From: Acidobacteriota bacterium
GTDB lineage: Bacteria > Acidobacteriota > UBA6911 > RPQK01 > JAJDTT01
Reading direction: 5' to 3'
DNA length: 64,000 nt
NCBI GenBank assembly: GCA_028874215.1
Contig: JAPPLF010000087.1
Span: 1 to 64,000 of the forward strand
Below are positions 17,675-25,524 of this stretch, in pieces. Numbering within the stretch: the first letter of the stretch is position 1; every line of letters starts with the position of its first letter. Position numbers and translations under genes: made by a program. The notes under the pieces are model-generated. The model ran no database searches and was not told where the DNA came from. It worked only from the letters and a program-made list of their open reading frames with translations.

Positions 17675-18765
17675 TCGGACGGCCGATCGGTCGCGCGCTG
17701 TCCGAACTCGAGTTGGAAGAGCTCCAGGAACGACAGTCCGAGAGCCACTAATATGGGACCGAAGATGAGGCCCGGCAATCCCAGGTAGGAAACTCCTCCC
17801 ATCAGGGAAAAGAAGACCAGCAGGCTGTGCATCTTCACTCTGCCCTCGATGAAGAAGGGCCGGACCACGTTGTCCAGAAGCCCGACCAGGAGGAAGAGGC
17901 CGATGAACACGAAGCCGCTGGCGCCCGAGACGGTGCCCAGAAGATAGATCGCCCAGGGAACCCAGACGATTGCCGTTCCCACGACGGGAACCAGGGAGAA
18001 GAAGGCCGTGAGCGTGCCCCAGAAAATGGCCTGGTCGATGCCCACGATCCAGAAGACCAGGCCTCCGGCGATCCCTTGGACCACCGCCGTGACCAGGCTC
18101 CCTACTACCGTAGCCGAGGCGACTTGGCGAAACGTGGACATGATCTGGCTCTGATACTCGTCCGAGAGGGGAGACAGATGCCTGAAATCCTGGGTCAGGC
18201 GGGCGCTGTCCCGGAAGAGGAAGAACATGGTGACCAGCATGATCAGGAAACTGGTGACGAAACTCAGCAGTCCGGTCACCAGTTCGGAGCTGTGTTCCAA
18301 GAGGAAGAGGCTGAGTTTCTCCAGAAGCGTGGCCAACCCCTCCCCCAGGTCGAGTTGACCCAGCCCGATCCGGTCCAGGTCGACGTACCGTTCAACGAAT
18401 TGCCGCAGTCGATCCGGGATCATGTCGTCGCTCAATTGCCAGGTGGCGCCCTCCCACTCCCTTTGGTCCAGAGCGGCCTGGAACTTGTTGTAGATCTCCT
18501 GCGCCTGGGTCGTCACCTGGGTCAGAATCAGGGCGAAAGGCAGCAGGATGAGAGCCGTCATCCCCAGGCAGGTGACCAGCGCCGCCAGTCCGTTGCGGCC
18601 CTTCAGCCTCCCGCGGATCCAGTCGAAGGCGGGATAGCACAGGCTCACCAGCACCGCGGCCAACGCCACCGGCAGCAGAAACGGCCGGAAGATCTGCACC
18701 ACGAAGTAGAAGACGGGCAGGGAAAAGAGGAGCAGAACCAGTCGCGCGTAGCGTCCCCGATACAT
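17671..18765 (-). CDS. AI-2E family (DUF20) transporter
   Basis: A 364-residue membrane protein with about eight hydrophobic segments arranged 2+1 at the N-terminus and 4-5 at the C-terminus, separated by a soluble region (residues ~85-155). The family-specific FFSLVPVVGTAIVWVPWAIY and the C-terminal GLPGLIFGPILVALGLSF are plainly present. Members export AI-2 or act as sodium/proton-coupled or other efflux proteins, so the name does not fix the substrate. It is the first gene of the overlapping trio with the hydrolase and THEP1-like NTPase. Confidence 0.85.
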   Translation of the reverse strand: MYRGRYARLVLLLFSLPVFYFVVQIFRPFLLPVALAAVLVSLCYPAFDWIRGRLKGRNGLAALVTCLGMTALILLPFALILTQVTTQAQEIYNKFQAALDQREWEGATWQLSDDMIPDRLRQFVERYVDLDRIGLGQLDLGEGLATLLEKLSLFLLEHSSELVTGLLSFVTSFLIMLVTMFFLFRDSARLTQDFRHLSPLSDEYQSQIMSTFRQVASATVVGSLVTAVVQGIAGGLVFWIVGIDQAIFWGTLTAFFSLVPVVGTAIVWVPWAIYLLGTVSGASGFVFIGLFLLVGLLDNVVRPFFIEGRVKMHSLLVFFSLMGGVSYLGLPGLIFGPILVALGLSFLELFQLEFGQRATDRPSE

Positions 18766-18925
18766 CAGTCCGAATGATACACTGAAACCCGCTTCCGCAG
18801 TCCGCGGTGAGAGTCCCGCGAAATAGCGACAGCAGTGATCACCAGGTCATGGCGGCGTCCCTTCGTCCGGCATGCGGCTTTGGTCCGGTGGTGTGACGGA
18901 TACGGTAACCAGCCAGGAAATCCCC

Positions 18926-19855
18926 ATGGATCCCTGTCCCATCTGTCGAGGTCTTGGCTGGGATCACTTCTGCTCCGTTCCGGACCGGCTCCGAAAGATC
19001 ACGGACCAGAGCTGGGAAATCTACCGTTGCCGCTCCTGCGGTTTTGGCCGGACCGAGCCCGCGCCGGGTGAGCAGGACCTCATGGCATTCTACCCTCCCG
19101 GGTACTGGGGAGACGTGGTCAAGACGGTGGAGCAGTTTCGGTCCGGACAACTCGTGTCGGCCCGTTCCTGGCGCCAGGAGGCCGAAAAGGTCCGCTTGCT
19201 GGAACGCTACTTGCGGGAAGGGTCCGTGCTGGATGTGGGTTGCGGGGACGGCAAGTTCCTCTGGGGTCTGGATTCCGGCCGCTGGCGGCGGACCGGGGTC
19301 GAACCCTCGCGGCGAGTGGTCCAACTGGTCCGCGAGCGGATTCCGGGCATCGATTTCGTAGTCGGGGACCTGTACTCGACTCGTCTGCCGCCGGGTTCCT
19401 TCGACGCCATCACGTTCTGGCACGTGCTGGAGCACATTCCGGAGCCGAGGCGAGTGATGCGCCGGGTCCGGGATCTGCTGCGGCCCGGGGGCTGGCTCAT
19501 CGTCTCGCTGCCCAATCTGAGCAGCTTGCAGGCCCGAATTTTTCGCCGGCACTGGTATGCGTTCGATGACGTCCCCCGCCACCTGTTCCACTACTCTCCG
19601 CGCTCTCTGGCGCTGCTTTTGAAACAGGAGGGATTCGAGGTCAGGGATCAGCTCGGTTTTTCCAGGATCATCGGGTTTCACTGCCTGAAGCACAGCCTGG
19701 TCAACTGGTCGGAAAGCCTCTTCGGCTCCCGGGCGCCCTACTATTCGCTGAAGCCGATCCTGCCCCTGTGCGCTCTTCTGGAACGAGTGGTGCGGCGCTC
19801 CGGAATCATGACTCTGGTCGCCCGGACTCCTGGCCGTCCGCGGCCGGGGCCTTAA
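18926..19855 (+). CDS. Class I SAM-dependent methyltransferase with N-terminal zinc-ribbon
   Basis: A 309-residue protein. The first ~40 residues contain CPIC and CRSC pairs, a zinc-ribbon-like module, followed by the SAM-binding motif SVLDVGCGDGKFLW and the post-motif HVLEHIPEPRRVMRRVR of Methyltransf_23 proteins. The C-terminal ~90 residues, with FDDVPRHLFHYSPRSL, are typical of methyltransferases in cell-surface polysaccharide or lipid clusters, but no such cluster is here. The ATG at 18926 has AGGAAA at good spacing and places CPIC at residue 3; an in-frame ATG 18 codons earlier lacks a ribosome-binding site. The TAA stop touches the TIR element. Confidence 0.8.
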   Translation: MDPCPICRGLGWDHFCSVPDRLRKITDQSWEIYRCRSCGFGRTEPAPGEQDLMAFYPPGYWGDVVKTVEQFRSGQLVSARSWRQEAEKVRLLERYLREGSVLDVGCGDGKFLWGLDSGRWRRTGVEPSRRVVQLVRERIPGIDFVVGDLYSTRLPPGSFDAITFWHVLEHIPEPRRVMRRVRDLLRPGGWLIVSLPNLSSLQARIFRRHWYAFDDVPRHLFHYSPRSLALLLKQEGFEVRDQLGFSRIIGFHCLKHSLVNWSESLFGSRAPYYSLKPILPLCALLERVVRRSGIMTLVARTPGRPRPGP

Positions 19856-20128
19856 TCCGCATTTCTCACCAGGCCGCTAAGACGTGAGGAAAAAGAACCT
19901 GTTTTTGAACATTTGCGCCAATTTTTCCAAAGTTCCTCTGGGACAGACTGCGCTGGGCGCGCGCTCGCTGGTCTTTTCGCCCTCAGCGCGCACATGCTCC
20001 CTCAAACGTAGTCACCACTACGCTCTCAGTCGCGAGCACGCGGGGATGATGAAGAGTCGGCGGCTAAAAGCCGCCGCTCCGGCGAAAATCCTGCGCGATC
20101 GTCACGCCCCCTGGTGAGAAATGCGGAT
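19855..20128. mobile_element. MITE-like element with 19-bp terminal inverted repeats
   Basis: The sequence ATCCGCATTTCTCACCAGG at 19855-19873 is the perfect reverse complement of 20110-20128, bounding a 274-bp segment. Inside are a perfect hairpin CGTAGT-CACC-ACTACG near 20009-20024 and another at 20059-20075. No transposase or convincing gene is present, although a 77-codon frame is open. The left repeat begins in the stop codon of the methyltransferase, and the right end is 44 nt before the ECF sigma ATG. Size, terminal repeats and lack of coding fit a non-autonomous element, but no clear target duplication is visible. This accounts for the 317-nt gap between genes. Confidence 0.55.
20059..20075. 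repeat. Palindromic hairpin inside the TIR element
   Basis: GGCGGCT-AAA-AGCCGCC, a perfect 7-bp stem with a triloop. Read on the minus strand it becomes GGAGCGGCGGCTTTTAGCC, which resembles the hairpins that follow the stop codons of the UxaC-like, recA and M20 peptidase genes. Confidence 0.55.
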
Positions 20129-20132
20129 GAAG

Positions 20133-20158
20133 TGAAACAGAGCCCACAACGGGACGTA
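20133..20158 (+). promoter_or_regulatory. ECF-type promoter (TGAAAC-N16-CGTA) of the sigma operon
   Basis: TGAAAC at 20133-20138 and CGTA at 20155-20158 are separated by exactly 16 nt, an exact match to the motif used by SigW-type ECF sigma factors. Transcription would begin near 20165, just before the ECF sigma ATG at 20173. This suggests that the sigma factor controls its own operon. It starts 5 nt after the TIR element. Confidence 0.65.
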
Positions 20159-20172
20159 CTGTAGGTTGGAGG

Positions 20173-20769
20173 ATGGAGAAGACCGATGCCGAGTTGGTCA
20201 TCGCGAGCCTCGAGGGCGCGCCATATGCGTTCGAGCAGATCGTCCAGCGTTACGAGCGGCTGGTCTTCAGCATCATCTACCATCAATTGGGCCGGCGGCG
20301 GGAAGTGGAGGACGTGGCTCAGGATGTCTTCCTCAAGGTCTTCAACTCCCTGGGCCGATTTGATCGCCGCCGCCCCTTGAAGGCCTGGATCGCCAAGATC
20401 ACGGTCAACCAATGCCGCGACGTATTGAGAAAGCGACGGAGTTCCAGGGTGGAGGCGTTTTCCAACTTCACCGAGGAAGAGGAGAGGAGAATCCAGTCCC
20501 TTCACGACGTTTCCGCCGGCACCGCCGCCATGACGGAGGCGGAATCCAGAGCCTGCCTCAAGCTCCTGGACCGGCTCGTGCGCCGCTTGTCTCACAAGGA
20601 CCGGACTGCATTCCTGCTCAGGGAGGTGGAGGGATTCGGATATGATGAGGTCTCCAAGGCCCTGGGAAGCAGCCAGGTGGCGGCTCGAATCCGAGTCAGC
20701 CGCACGCGCAAGCGGCTGCTTGCGGCGCTTTCTCAAGTCCTTTCCGGCGGAGCAACCTTGAAACCATGA
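20173..20769 (+). CDS. ECF-family RNA polymerase sigma factor
   Basis: A 198-residue sigma-70 protein with region 2 (YERLVFSIIYHQLGRRREVEDVAQDVFLK is split around the core-binding helix) and region 4 (LREVEGFGYDEVSKALGSS then VAARIRVSRTRKRL, the -35-binding helix-turn-helix), without regions 1 and 3. This is the ECF type that redirects RNA polymerase to stress or envelope genes. Its stop overlaps the next gene's start by 4 nt. The next gene has a zinc-binding anti-sigma motif and a membrane helix, so the pair is probably a membrane-signalled switch. An upstream TGAAAC-N16-CGTA promoter suggests autoregulation. Confidence 0.9.
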   Translation: MEKTDAELVIASLEGAPYAFEQIVQRYERLVFSIIYHQLGRRREVEDVAQDVFLKVFNSLGRFDRRRPLKAWIAKITVNQCRDVLRKRRSSRVEAFSNFTEEEERRIQSLHDVSAGTAAMTEAESRACLKLLDRLVRRLSHKDRTAFLLREVEGFGYDEVSKALGSSQVAARIRVSRTRKRLLAALSQVLSGGATLKP

Positions 20770-21188
20770 ATCGGAAACACATTCGGTTTGAAAACCTGGA
20801 GCCGAACGGGGTCCTGGATGAGGAACATTTGAAGTCATGCAGGCGGTGCCGCCGGGAATTGCGCGCCTACCGCCTGTTTCGATTTCACCTGGAGCATTTG
20901 CCCCAAATCGAACCTCCGGCCCATTTTGCCCGGACCGTGGCCCGGCTGGCCGAGGAAAGGCGGGTGGTGCCGTTTGCCCTGTTCCTGGAACGGGCCGCCC
21001 GGCAATTGGCCCCCGGTTTGATCACTCTCATGGGAGCCGTCACCATCCTGCTCTATCTGTCTTCGCAGCCGGTCGCCGTGAGCTTGACTCCGTTGGAGAG
21101 CCTGCCCGAGGAGGCTTCCCTGGAATACACCGTCGATTCCTTGATGGCGTCCTCGGAAGGGGGTTGGATCATTGACGAATCGAACTAA
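20766..21188 (+). CDS. Putative anti-sigma factor with zinc-binding HxxxCxxC motif
   Basis: A 140-residue protein. EEHLKSCRRC gives the H-x3-C-x2-C motif of ZAS-type anti-sigma factors near the N-terminus. A single hydrophobic segment near residues 80-98 (LITLMGAVTILLYLSS) follows, with a short tail probably outside the inner membrane. It overlaps the sigma gene by 4 nt (ATGA), the usual coupling of sigma and cognate anti-sigma. It probably holds the sigma factor until an envelope signal releases it. The family call rests on the short motif, the topology and the context. Confidence 0.75.
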   Translation: MNRKHIRFENLEPNGVLDEEHLKSCRRCRRELRAYRLFRFHLEHLPQIEPPAHFARTVARLAEERRVVPFALFLERAARQLAPGLITLMGAVTILLYLSSQPVAVSLTPLESLPEEASLEYTVDSLMASSEGGWIIDESN

Positions 21189-21612
21189 GGCCGTCTTCTG
21201 GATCATCTTCGTATTCCTCTCGGGCAGTTTCGTCGGCGGCGTTTTGACTCACGTCCTGATCCGGCCGGCGCAATACCATGCCGGTGGCGGCCCGGATCGG
21301 CGGCCGCCGGCGCGAGAGCCGGGACAGCCCCGCCGCAACGGGTCGCGGTTCTTCCAACACTTGGATCGGGTTCTGGATCTGGACTCGGAGCAGGAAGTCC
21401 AGGTGCGCCGGATCTTGGAGACGACTCGGAAATCGTTCCGCGAAGCGGCTGAGGAAGCTGCCAAGATGCACCGGGAGATCCGCAGCCAGGCCGGGAATCA
21501 AATTCGGGTTCTCCTCCGGCCGGAGCAGGCGGAGAAATTCGACGAGATGACCCGGCGTATGGAACGAAAATTCCGCGAAGGAAAACGTCGCAGACTCGGG
21601 CCCGTCAAATAA
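21172..21612 (+). CDS. Spy/CpxP-like periplasmic heavy-metal/stress sensor protein
   Basis: A 146-residue protein with an N-terminal membrane segment (VFWIIFVFLSGSFVGGVL), a proline/arginine-rich linker and a long charged helical region. The helical part (LDLDSEQEVQVRRILE and LLRPEQAEKFDEM) has the LTxxQ-like periodicity of Spy/CpxP/ZraP-type periplasmic chaperones. It starts with TTG behind GAAGGGGG and overlaps the anti-sigma gene by 17 nt. It would be the third member of the ECF operon and a plausible periplasmic stress component. Confidence 0.7.
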   Translation: MTNRTKAVFWIIFVFLSGSFVGGVLTHVLIRPAQYHAGGGPDRRPPAREPGQPRRNGSRFFQHLDRVLDLDSEQEVQVRRILETTRKSFREAAEEAAKMHREIRSQAGNQIRVLLRPEQAEKFDEMTRRMERKFREGKRRRLGPVK

Positions 21613-21748
21613 TTCAGTCTCGTCTTTCGAGGCGGTCCCCGCATCTTCCTGTAATAGAATGACGGCCTTTGCCCATCCGTGGCGAGAGGCGCCACAGGTT
21701 TCGACCGAACTTGTTTCCGGAAGGACGCCGGGGATATTCGTGAGAAAA

Positions 21749-22522
21749 ATGAAATCTCCGGTCAGGTTGACACGACCGTCCCCTTCTCTTTCACTTCTCT
21801 TTTCTCACTCCTCTTTCCTCGGCATGTGTTGCCTCGCACTGGTCCTGGCGGGCGGCATCGCCCAGCCGGTCCGGGGCCAGGCTGCAGCCGATTCCGATCC
21901 CAGGAAATGGGAGTTCTCGTTCCTGGCCGGGACCGGGTTCCTGTCCGGCGGGACCTTTGGGGCGGCGGCCTCCGGGAATGGTTCCGCCTTGGTCAGGCTC
22001 GACTACGATGCCGGCTACTCGCTCGCATTCGGTGTGATCGAAAACCTGGCCGAGAAGTTCGGCGCCGAGATGCGCTACGGCATCGGCAGCCTTCCGGTCG
22101 CGGCCGGCAGCCCGGCGGAGGGATCCGCGGCGCCGAAGCAGGCCCATCATGTCCATGGGCTCGTCTACAGCCTGATCGTCTACCCTCAGGGCTGGCGGCG
22201 GGGCCGGTTCGTGCCGTATGCGTTGGCCGGACTCGGAGCATCGCTGTTCCAGCCGTCCGGCAATGCCGATGCGGCCTCCCAGGCCTTGGTCCCGAAGAAC
22301 CGCTGGAAATTGGCGGGCGAAATGGGCGGTGGCGTCAAACTCTACCTGGATCCGCCGTGGAGCCTCCGTTTCGAGGTTCGCAACCGGATCACGGGAGTCC
22401 CCGATTACGGTCTTCCCCGAGTGGATTCCCAGGGGGAGGGCGCCGGTGCAGTGCCGCCGGCAAGCGGCCGCCTGCACCATTGGCAGTTCCAGGCCGGGTT
22501 CACCTACAACTTCGCCCCCTGA
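21749..22522 (+). CDS. Outer-membrane beta-barrel protein
   Basis: A protein of about 257 residues with an N-terminal signal sequence (hydrophobic core GMCCLALVLAGGIA, cleavage likely after VRGQA). Alternating-hydrophobic strands of an OmpA/OmpW-like eight-strand barrel follow, and the last residue pattern is FTYNF-A-P, close to the aromatic end needed for outer-membrane insertion. The first in-frame ATG with a sensible signal was used; a GTG at 21740 or an ATG at 21659 cannot be excluded. It is 136 nt after the Spy-like gene and may be part of the envelope-stress region. Ligand unknown. Confidence 0.65.
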   Translation: MKSPVRLTRPSPSLSLLFSHSSFLGMCCLALVLAGGIAQPVRGQAAADSDPRKWEFSFLAGTGFLSGGTFGAAASGNGSALVRLDYDAGYSLAFGVIENLAEKFGAEMRYGIGSLPVAAGSPAEGSAAPKQAHHVHGLVYSLIVYPQGWRRGRFVPYALAGLGASLFQPSGNADAASQALVPKNRWKLAGEMGGGVKLYLDPPWSLRFEVRNRITGVPDYGLPRVDSQGEGAGAVPPASGRLHHWQFQAGFTYNFAP

Positions 22523-22548
22523 TCGTCTTCCCGGAAATTTCCAACCGC

Positions 22549-22616
22549 GAGTGAGGCCGGGAGACCGGCGGGAGGATCCCTGCACCGCCCCTCTCACTCC
22601 GTCCCGTCTCTCCGGC
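22549..22616. terminator. Inverted-repeat region between convergent genes
   Basis: Nested inverted repeats fill the short gap between two convergent genes: GAGTGAG/CTCACTC and GCCGGGAGAC/GTCTC-T-CCGGC, with one bulged base. They can form alternative hairpins and may end transcription from both sides. There is no T-run, so the call is tentative. Confidence 0.35.
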
Positions 22617-22617
22617 G

Positions 22618-23400
22618 TCAGTGGGTCATGGCGTAAACGATGTAGTTGATTCCCAATTGGAAGGCCAGATTGGCGTATTTCCGAGGGTATTCTTCCACTT
22701 CGGCCCACTCCCACGCATCTCCGAGATCCACGTTGTGGTTGATCATCACCATGAGCCGGCCCCGCTCATCCATGACGCCCATGTAACGCGCGTCGTAGCC
22801 GCCCTTCTCCCAGGTTTTCCCATAGAACAGGTACTGGATTCCCGGAATCTGGATCAACTCGTCGATGTCGTAATAGCAATGGAAAACCGGGTGAGACAAA
22901 GGAAGGTCCACCGGCTCGTATTCCGGGAAGACCTTCTTGATCTGCTGGTAGAAGTTGTTCCACTCCCAGGGGCCGTGGAAGTCGTCGACCACGAGAAAAC
23001 CGCCCCGCAAGAGGTATTCCCTCAGCTTCGACGCTTCCTGGTCGGAGAGATGCATCCTCCCGACCTCCACGGCGTAGAGAAAGGGATAGTCGAACACCTC
23101 CGAGTCCAGTATGGAGAGGGCCTTGTTGCCGGAAGAGACGAAGGTGAAGTCGCTCAATTTCTCCAGGCCGTACAGGAACTGGAGATCGGCTTTGGGATAG
23201 TCGGTCTGCCAACTCCAGTTCCACCCCCGGCGCGCCCAGCCGGGACCCGAGTAGACGAGGCGCAAAAAGGTGAACTCCGAGTCATGCCGGCCTTCCGCTT
23301 CGGGCCCATGGTGATCGCCTGCGGCAGCCAGGACCAACCAGGTCGCCGGCACCGCCGCGATCAGCAGCCACATCTTTCCGAATGCCGGTCTCCTGAACAC
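22618..23400 (-). CDS. DUF4159 domain protein
   Basis: A 260-residue protein with an N-terminal signal sequence (WLLIAAVPATWLVLAAAG). The DUF4159 pattern is clear: FTFLRLVYSGPG at the start of the mature part, YLLRGGFLVVDDFHG in the middle, and VMINHNVDLGDAWEWAE before the C-terminus. DUF4159 proteins are found near MoxR/VWA and other envelope genes in Bacteroidota and Acidobacteriota; their function is unknown. It is convergent with the beta-barrel gene and divergent from the S41-like gene. Confidence 0.85.
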   Translation of the reverse strand: MFRRPAFGKMWLLIAAVPATWLVLAAAGDHHGPEAEGRHDSEFTFLRLVYSGPGWARRGWNWSWQTDYPKADLQFLYGLEKLSDFTFVSSGNKALSILDSEVFDYPFLYAVEVGRMHLSDQEASKLREYLLRGGFLVVDDFHGPWEWNNFYQQIKKVFPEYEPVDLPLSHPVFHCYYDIDELIQIPGIQYLFYGKTWEKGGYDARYMGVMDERGRLMVMINHNVDLGDAWEWAEVEEYPRKYANLAFQLGINYIVYAMTH

Positions 23401-23672
23401 GGCTAACGGCCTCGTTGCGGATAAACGGAAGCGTTCATATGAGATGCCGATTCACTGTAAGGGACCCGGGCTTCCGAGACAACTCACAAGATGTGGGATG
23501 AGGCGGGGGAGGCGGCGATCTTTCTGCTCCGTCCATCCGGCGAGACCTTCCCCACGCGGTTCGTCTCCTCGTCTTCGTTCCCACCCTCGTGTATACTCTT
23601 CCTCCCGTTGCAATAGTCCACGGGTTGCCTTTTTCTCCTTTCATCTGAAGCGTACTTGGTCGAGGAAATCTG

Positions 23673-24983
23673 ATGCAGTGGATCACGCCGATCGGTCGTA
23701 GTGGACGAGGGAATGACGGGGTGACGGTGGTCTTTGCCAAGGGCAAGTTGGCGATTCTACTGCTTTCGGCGCTGGTGGTCGGCTACGGGCTGGTGGGCGG
23801 ATCCATGGACCGGGTCGCGGCCAGAGATGCGTCATACGAGGAAATTGGCCTCTTCATGTCGGTCTTCAGGCGGGTCCGGGACGACTATGTCGAAGAACCT
23901 GTGATGAAGGACGCCCTGTTGGGGGCCCTCCACGGAATGGTCGAGGCGGTGGACCCCTACTCGAGCTACGTTCCCCAGGCCAGTTACGAGCAAGTTCAGG
24001 CGCGGACCGAAACCCAGGCCTCGCCCGGGATCTACATTTCCAAACGTTACGGGTACGCCTACGTAGTCGCAGTGGCGCGCGGCAGCCCGGCCGAGCGGGA
24101 AGGAGTGCGCACCGGTGATTGGATCGAGTCCATCGATGCCCGGAAAACGACGCAGATGAGCCGCTGGGAGGCGCAGTACATGCTCGAGGGAGCACCCGGC
24201 ACCGAGGTGAAGCTCAGGTTGATCCGGGCACGCCGGCCGCCCACCGAAATCCGGTTGGTGCGGGAGGCCCCCGTCCCCGAGAAGGTCAAGGCGGAGGTTG
24301 TGGAGACGGGGCTGGGCCAACTCCGGATTCCGAGCCTTCAAAACGGCAGTTCCGGCCAGGTGCGCAAGGGATTGCGGATGCTGCGGTCCGCCGATGTGAA
24401 GGGACTCCTGCTGGACGTACGGGGTGTGGCCGAGGGGGAGGTGGCGGAGGCCGTCGAGATCGCGGGACTCCTGCTGCCCAAGGGGAGCAAGGTGCTTACC
24501 GTCAAGGATCGTCAGGGTCGTTCCGTGGTGCACGCCACGACCGCCGAGCCCTTGCTGGCCGGCGTTCCCGCGGTGGTATTGGCCGACGGGGGAACCAGCG
24601 GGGCGGCGGAGATACTTGTGGCGGCGTTGAAGGACCACAAGGCGGCCACGGTGGTGGGTTTGAAGACCGATGGCAGGGGATCAGGACAAGAGCTTTTCCA
24701 CCTCGGAGACGGATCGGTCCTGTATCTCGCGACCAAAATCTACTATCGGCCCAACGGCAATGCGATTCAAGAGAAAAAGCTCAAGGATTCGGGAATTTCC
24801 CCCGATGTTCGAGCCCCGGACGAGGATTTCGTCTCCAGTTTTTACTTGGAGAACGTCTCGGACGACCCCGATGCGGAATTGGGAGTGGACTTTTACAAGG
24901 GTCTGGAAGAAGCTGTCCGCGAAAGGCAGTTCCAACAGGGGCTCGACAGACTGCGACGCCGCTTGGCCGAGAAAGCTGCATGA
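23673..24983 (+). CDS. S41/C-terminal processing protease homologue with degenerate catalytic dyad
   Basis: A 436-residue protein. A membrane segment (residues ~24-42) is followed by the N-terminal S41 helices (YEEIGLFMSVFRRVRDDYVEEP), a PDZ domain (~115-195) and the peptidase core (~215-365). In active CtpA/Prc the dyad is a serine three residues before the conserved Glu of SAS-E and a lysine 25 residues later. Here E313 is kept, but the serine position is Gly310, with Ser309 beside it, and the lysine position is Arg335 (TDGRG instead of TFGKG). It therefore looks catalytically impaired or inactive. GAGGAA precedes the ATG. It may act as a PDZ scaffold in the periplasm. Confidence 0.8.
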   Translation: MQWITPIGRSGRGNDGVTVVFAKGKLAILLLSALVVGYGLVGGSMDRVAARDASYEEIGLFMSVFRRVRDDYVEEPVMKDALLGALHGMVEAVDPYSSYVPQASYEQVQARTETQASPGIYISKRYGYAYVVAVARGSPAEREGVRTGDWIESIDARKTTQMSRWEAQYMLEGAPGTEVKLRLIRARRPPTEIRLVREAPVPEKVKAEVVETGLGQLRIPSLQNGSSGQVRKGLRMLRSADVKGLLLDVRGVAEGEVAEAVEIAGLLLPKGSKVLTVKDRQGRSVVHATTAEPLLAGVPAVVLADGGTSGAAEILVAALKDHKAATVVGLKTDGRGSGQELFHLGDGSVLYLATKIYYRPNGNAIQEKKLKDSGISPDVRAPDEDFVSSFYLENVSDDPDAELGVDFYKGLEEAVRERQFQQGLDRLRRRLAEKAA

Positions 24984-25036
24984 GGGTCGGGCTTGGAAGG
25001 ATCATATGATCGATCGGCAAGAAAGGAGAACCGGGA

Positions 25037-25309
25037 ATGAACAAGGCTGAGTTGATCGGATCAGTCGCCGGGAAGGCGAACCTCAGCAAGAGCGATGCCC
25101 GAGCCGCGGTGGAGGCCGTAGTGTCCACGATCCATGCGGCCATGAAAAACGGCGAAAAGGTGTCCCTCGTGGGGTTCGGCACCTTTTCGGCTCCCGTCCG
25201 CCCCGCCCGGTCAGGGCGAAACCCTCAGACCGGAGAAGCGATTCAGATTCCCGCCAGAAAAGTTCCCAAATTCACGCCCGGCAGGTCTTTGAGGGACTCG
25301 ATTCAGTAG
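25037..25309 (+). CDS. HU family DNA-binding protein
   Basis: A 90-residue histone-like protein. Family hallmarks are MNKAELIGSVAGKANLSKSDA, GFGTFSAPVRPARSGRNP with the DNA-grasping beta-arm, and IPARKVPKFTPGRSLRD at the end. It bends and compacts DNA as a dimer. AAAGGAG sits before the ATG. It follows the S41-like gene by 53 nt and may be cotranscribed with it. Confidence 0.95.
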   Translation: MNKAELIGSVAGKANLSKSDARAAVEAVVSTIHAAMKNGEKVSLVGFGTFSAPVRPARSGRNPQTGEAIQIPARKVPKFTPGRSLRDSIQ

Positions 25310-25368
25310 GGGTCGAGTCCGCCTTCGAGTCCAGGAAAATGTCGACGCACCTTCGTGGATCGGTCCCG

Positions 25369-25396
25369 CTGAGATTCGGGATTCGTGTGTTATGAT
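25369..25396 (+). promoter_or_regulatory. Probable promoter of tRNA-Val
   Basis: CTGAGA (4 of 6) and TATGAT (5 of 6) are spaced 16 nt apart, ending 8 nt before the tRNA 5' end. It may also feed the thrS operon, which starts 45 nt after the tRNA. Confidence 0.4.
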
Positions 25397-25404
25397 CGCC
25401 TCGT

Positions 25405-25479
25405 AGGTGCGTAGCTCAGGGGGAGAGCACTTCCTTGACGCGGAAGGGGTCAGCGGTTCAAATCCGCTCGCACCTACCA
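25405..25479 (+). tRNA. tRNA-Val (anticodon GAC)
   Basis: A complete cloverleaf: acceptor AGGTGCG/CGCACCT, D arm GCTC/GAGC, anticodon stem CTTCC/GGAAG with loop TTGACGC (anticodon GAC), T arm AGCGG/CCGCT with TTCAAAT. The CCA end is encoded at 25477-25479. It immediately precedes thrS. Confidence 0.95.
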
Positions 25480-25524
25480 TTTTTTTATCTTGCGGTTGGC
25501 GTTGGACTCCGGGGTTCTATCGAA

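Noticed and set aside
19884-20117. A 77-codon frame inside the TIR element
   Set aside because: No ribosome-binding site or family, and it spans the hairpins; more likely non-coding.
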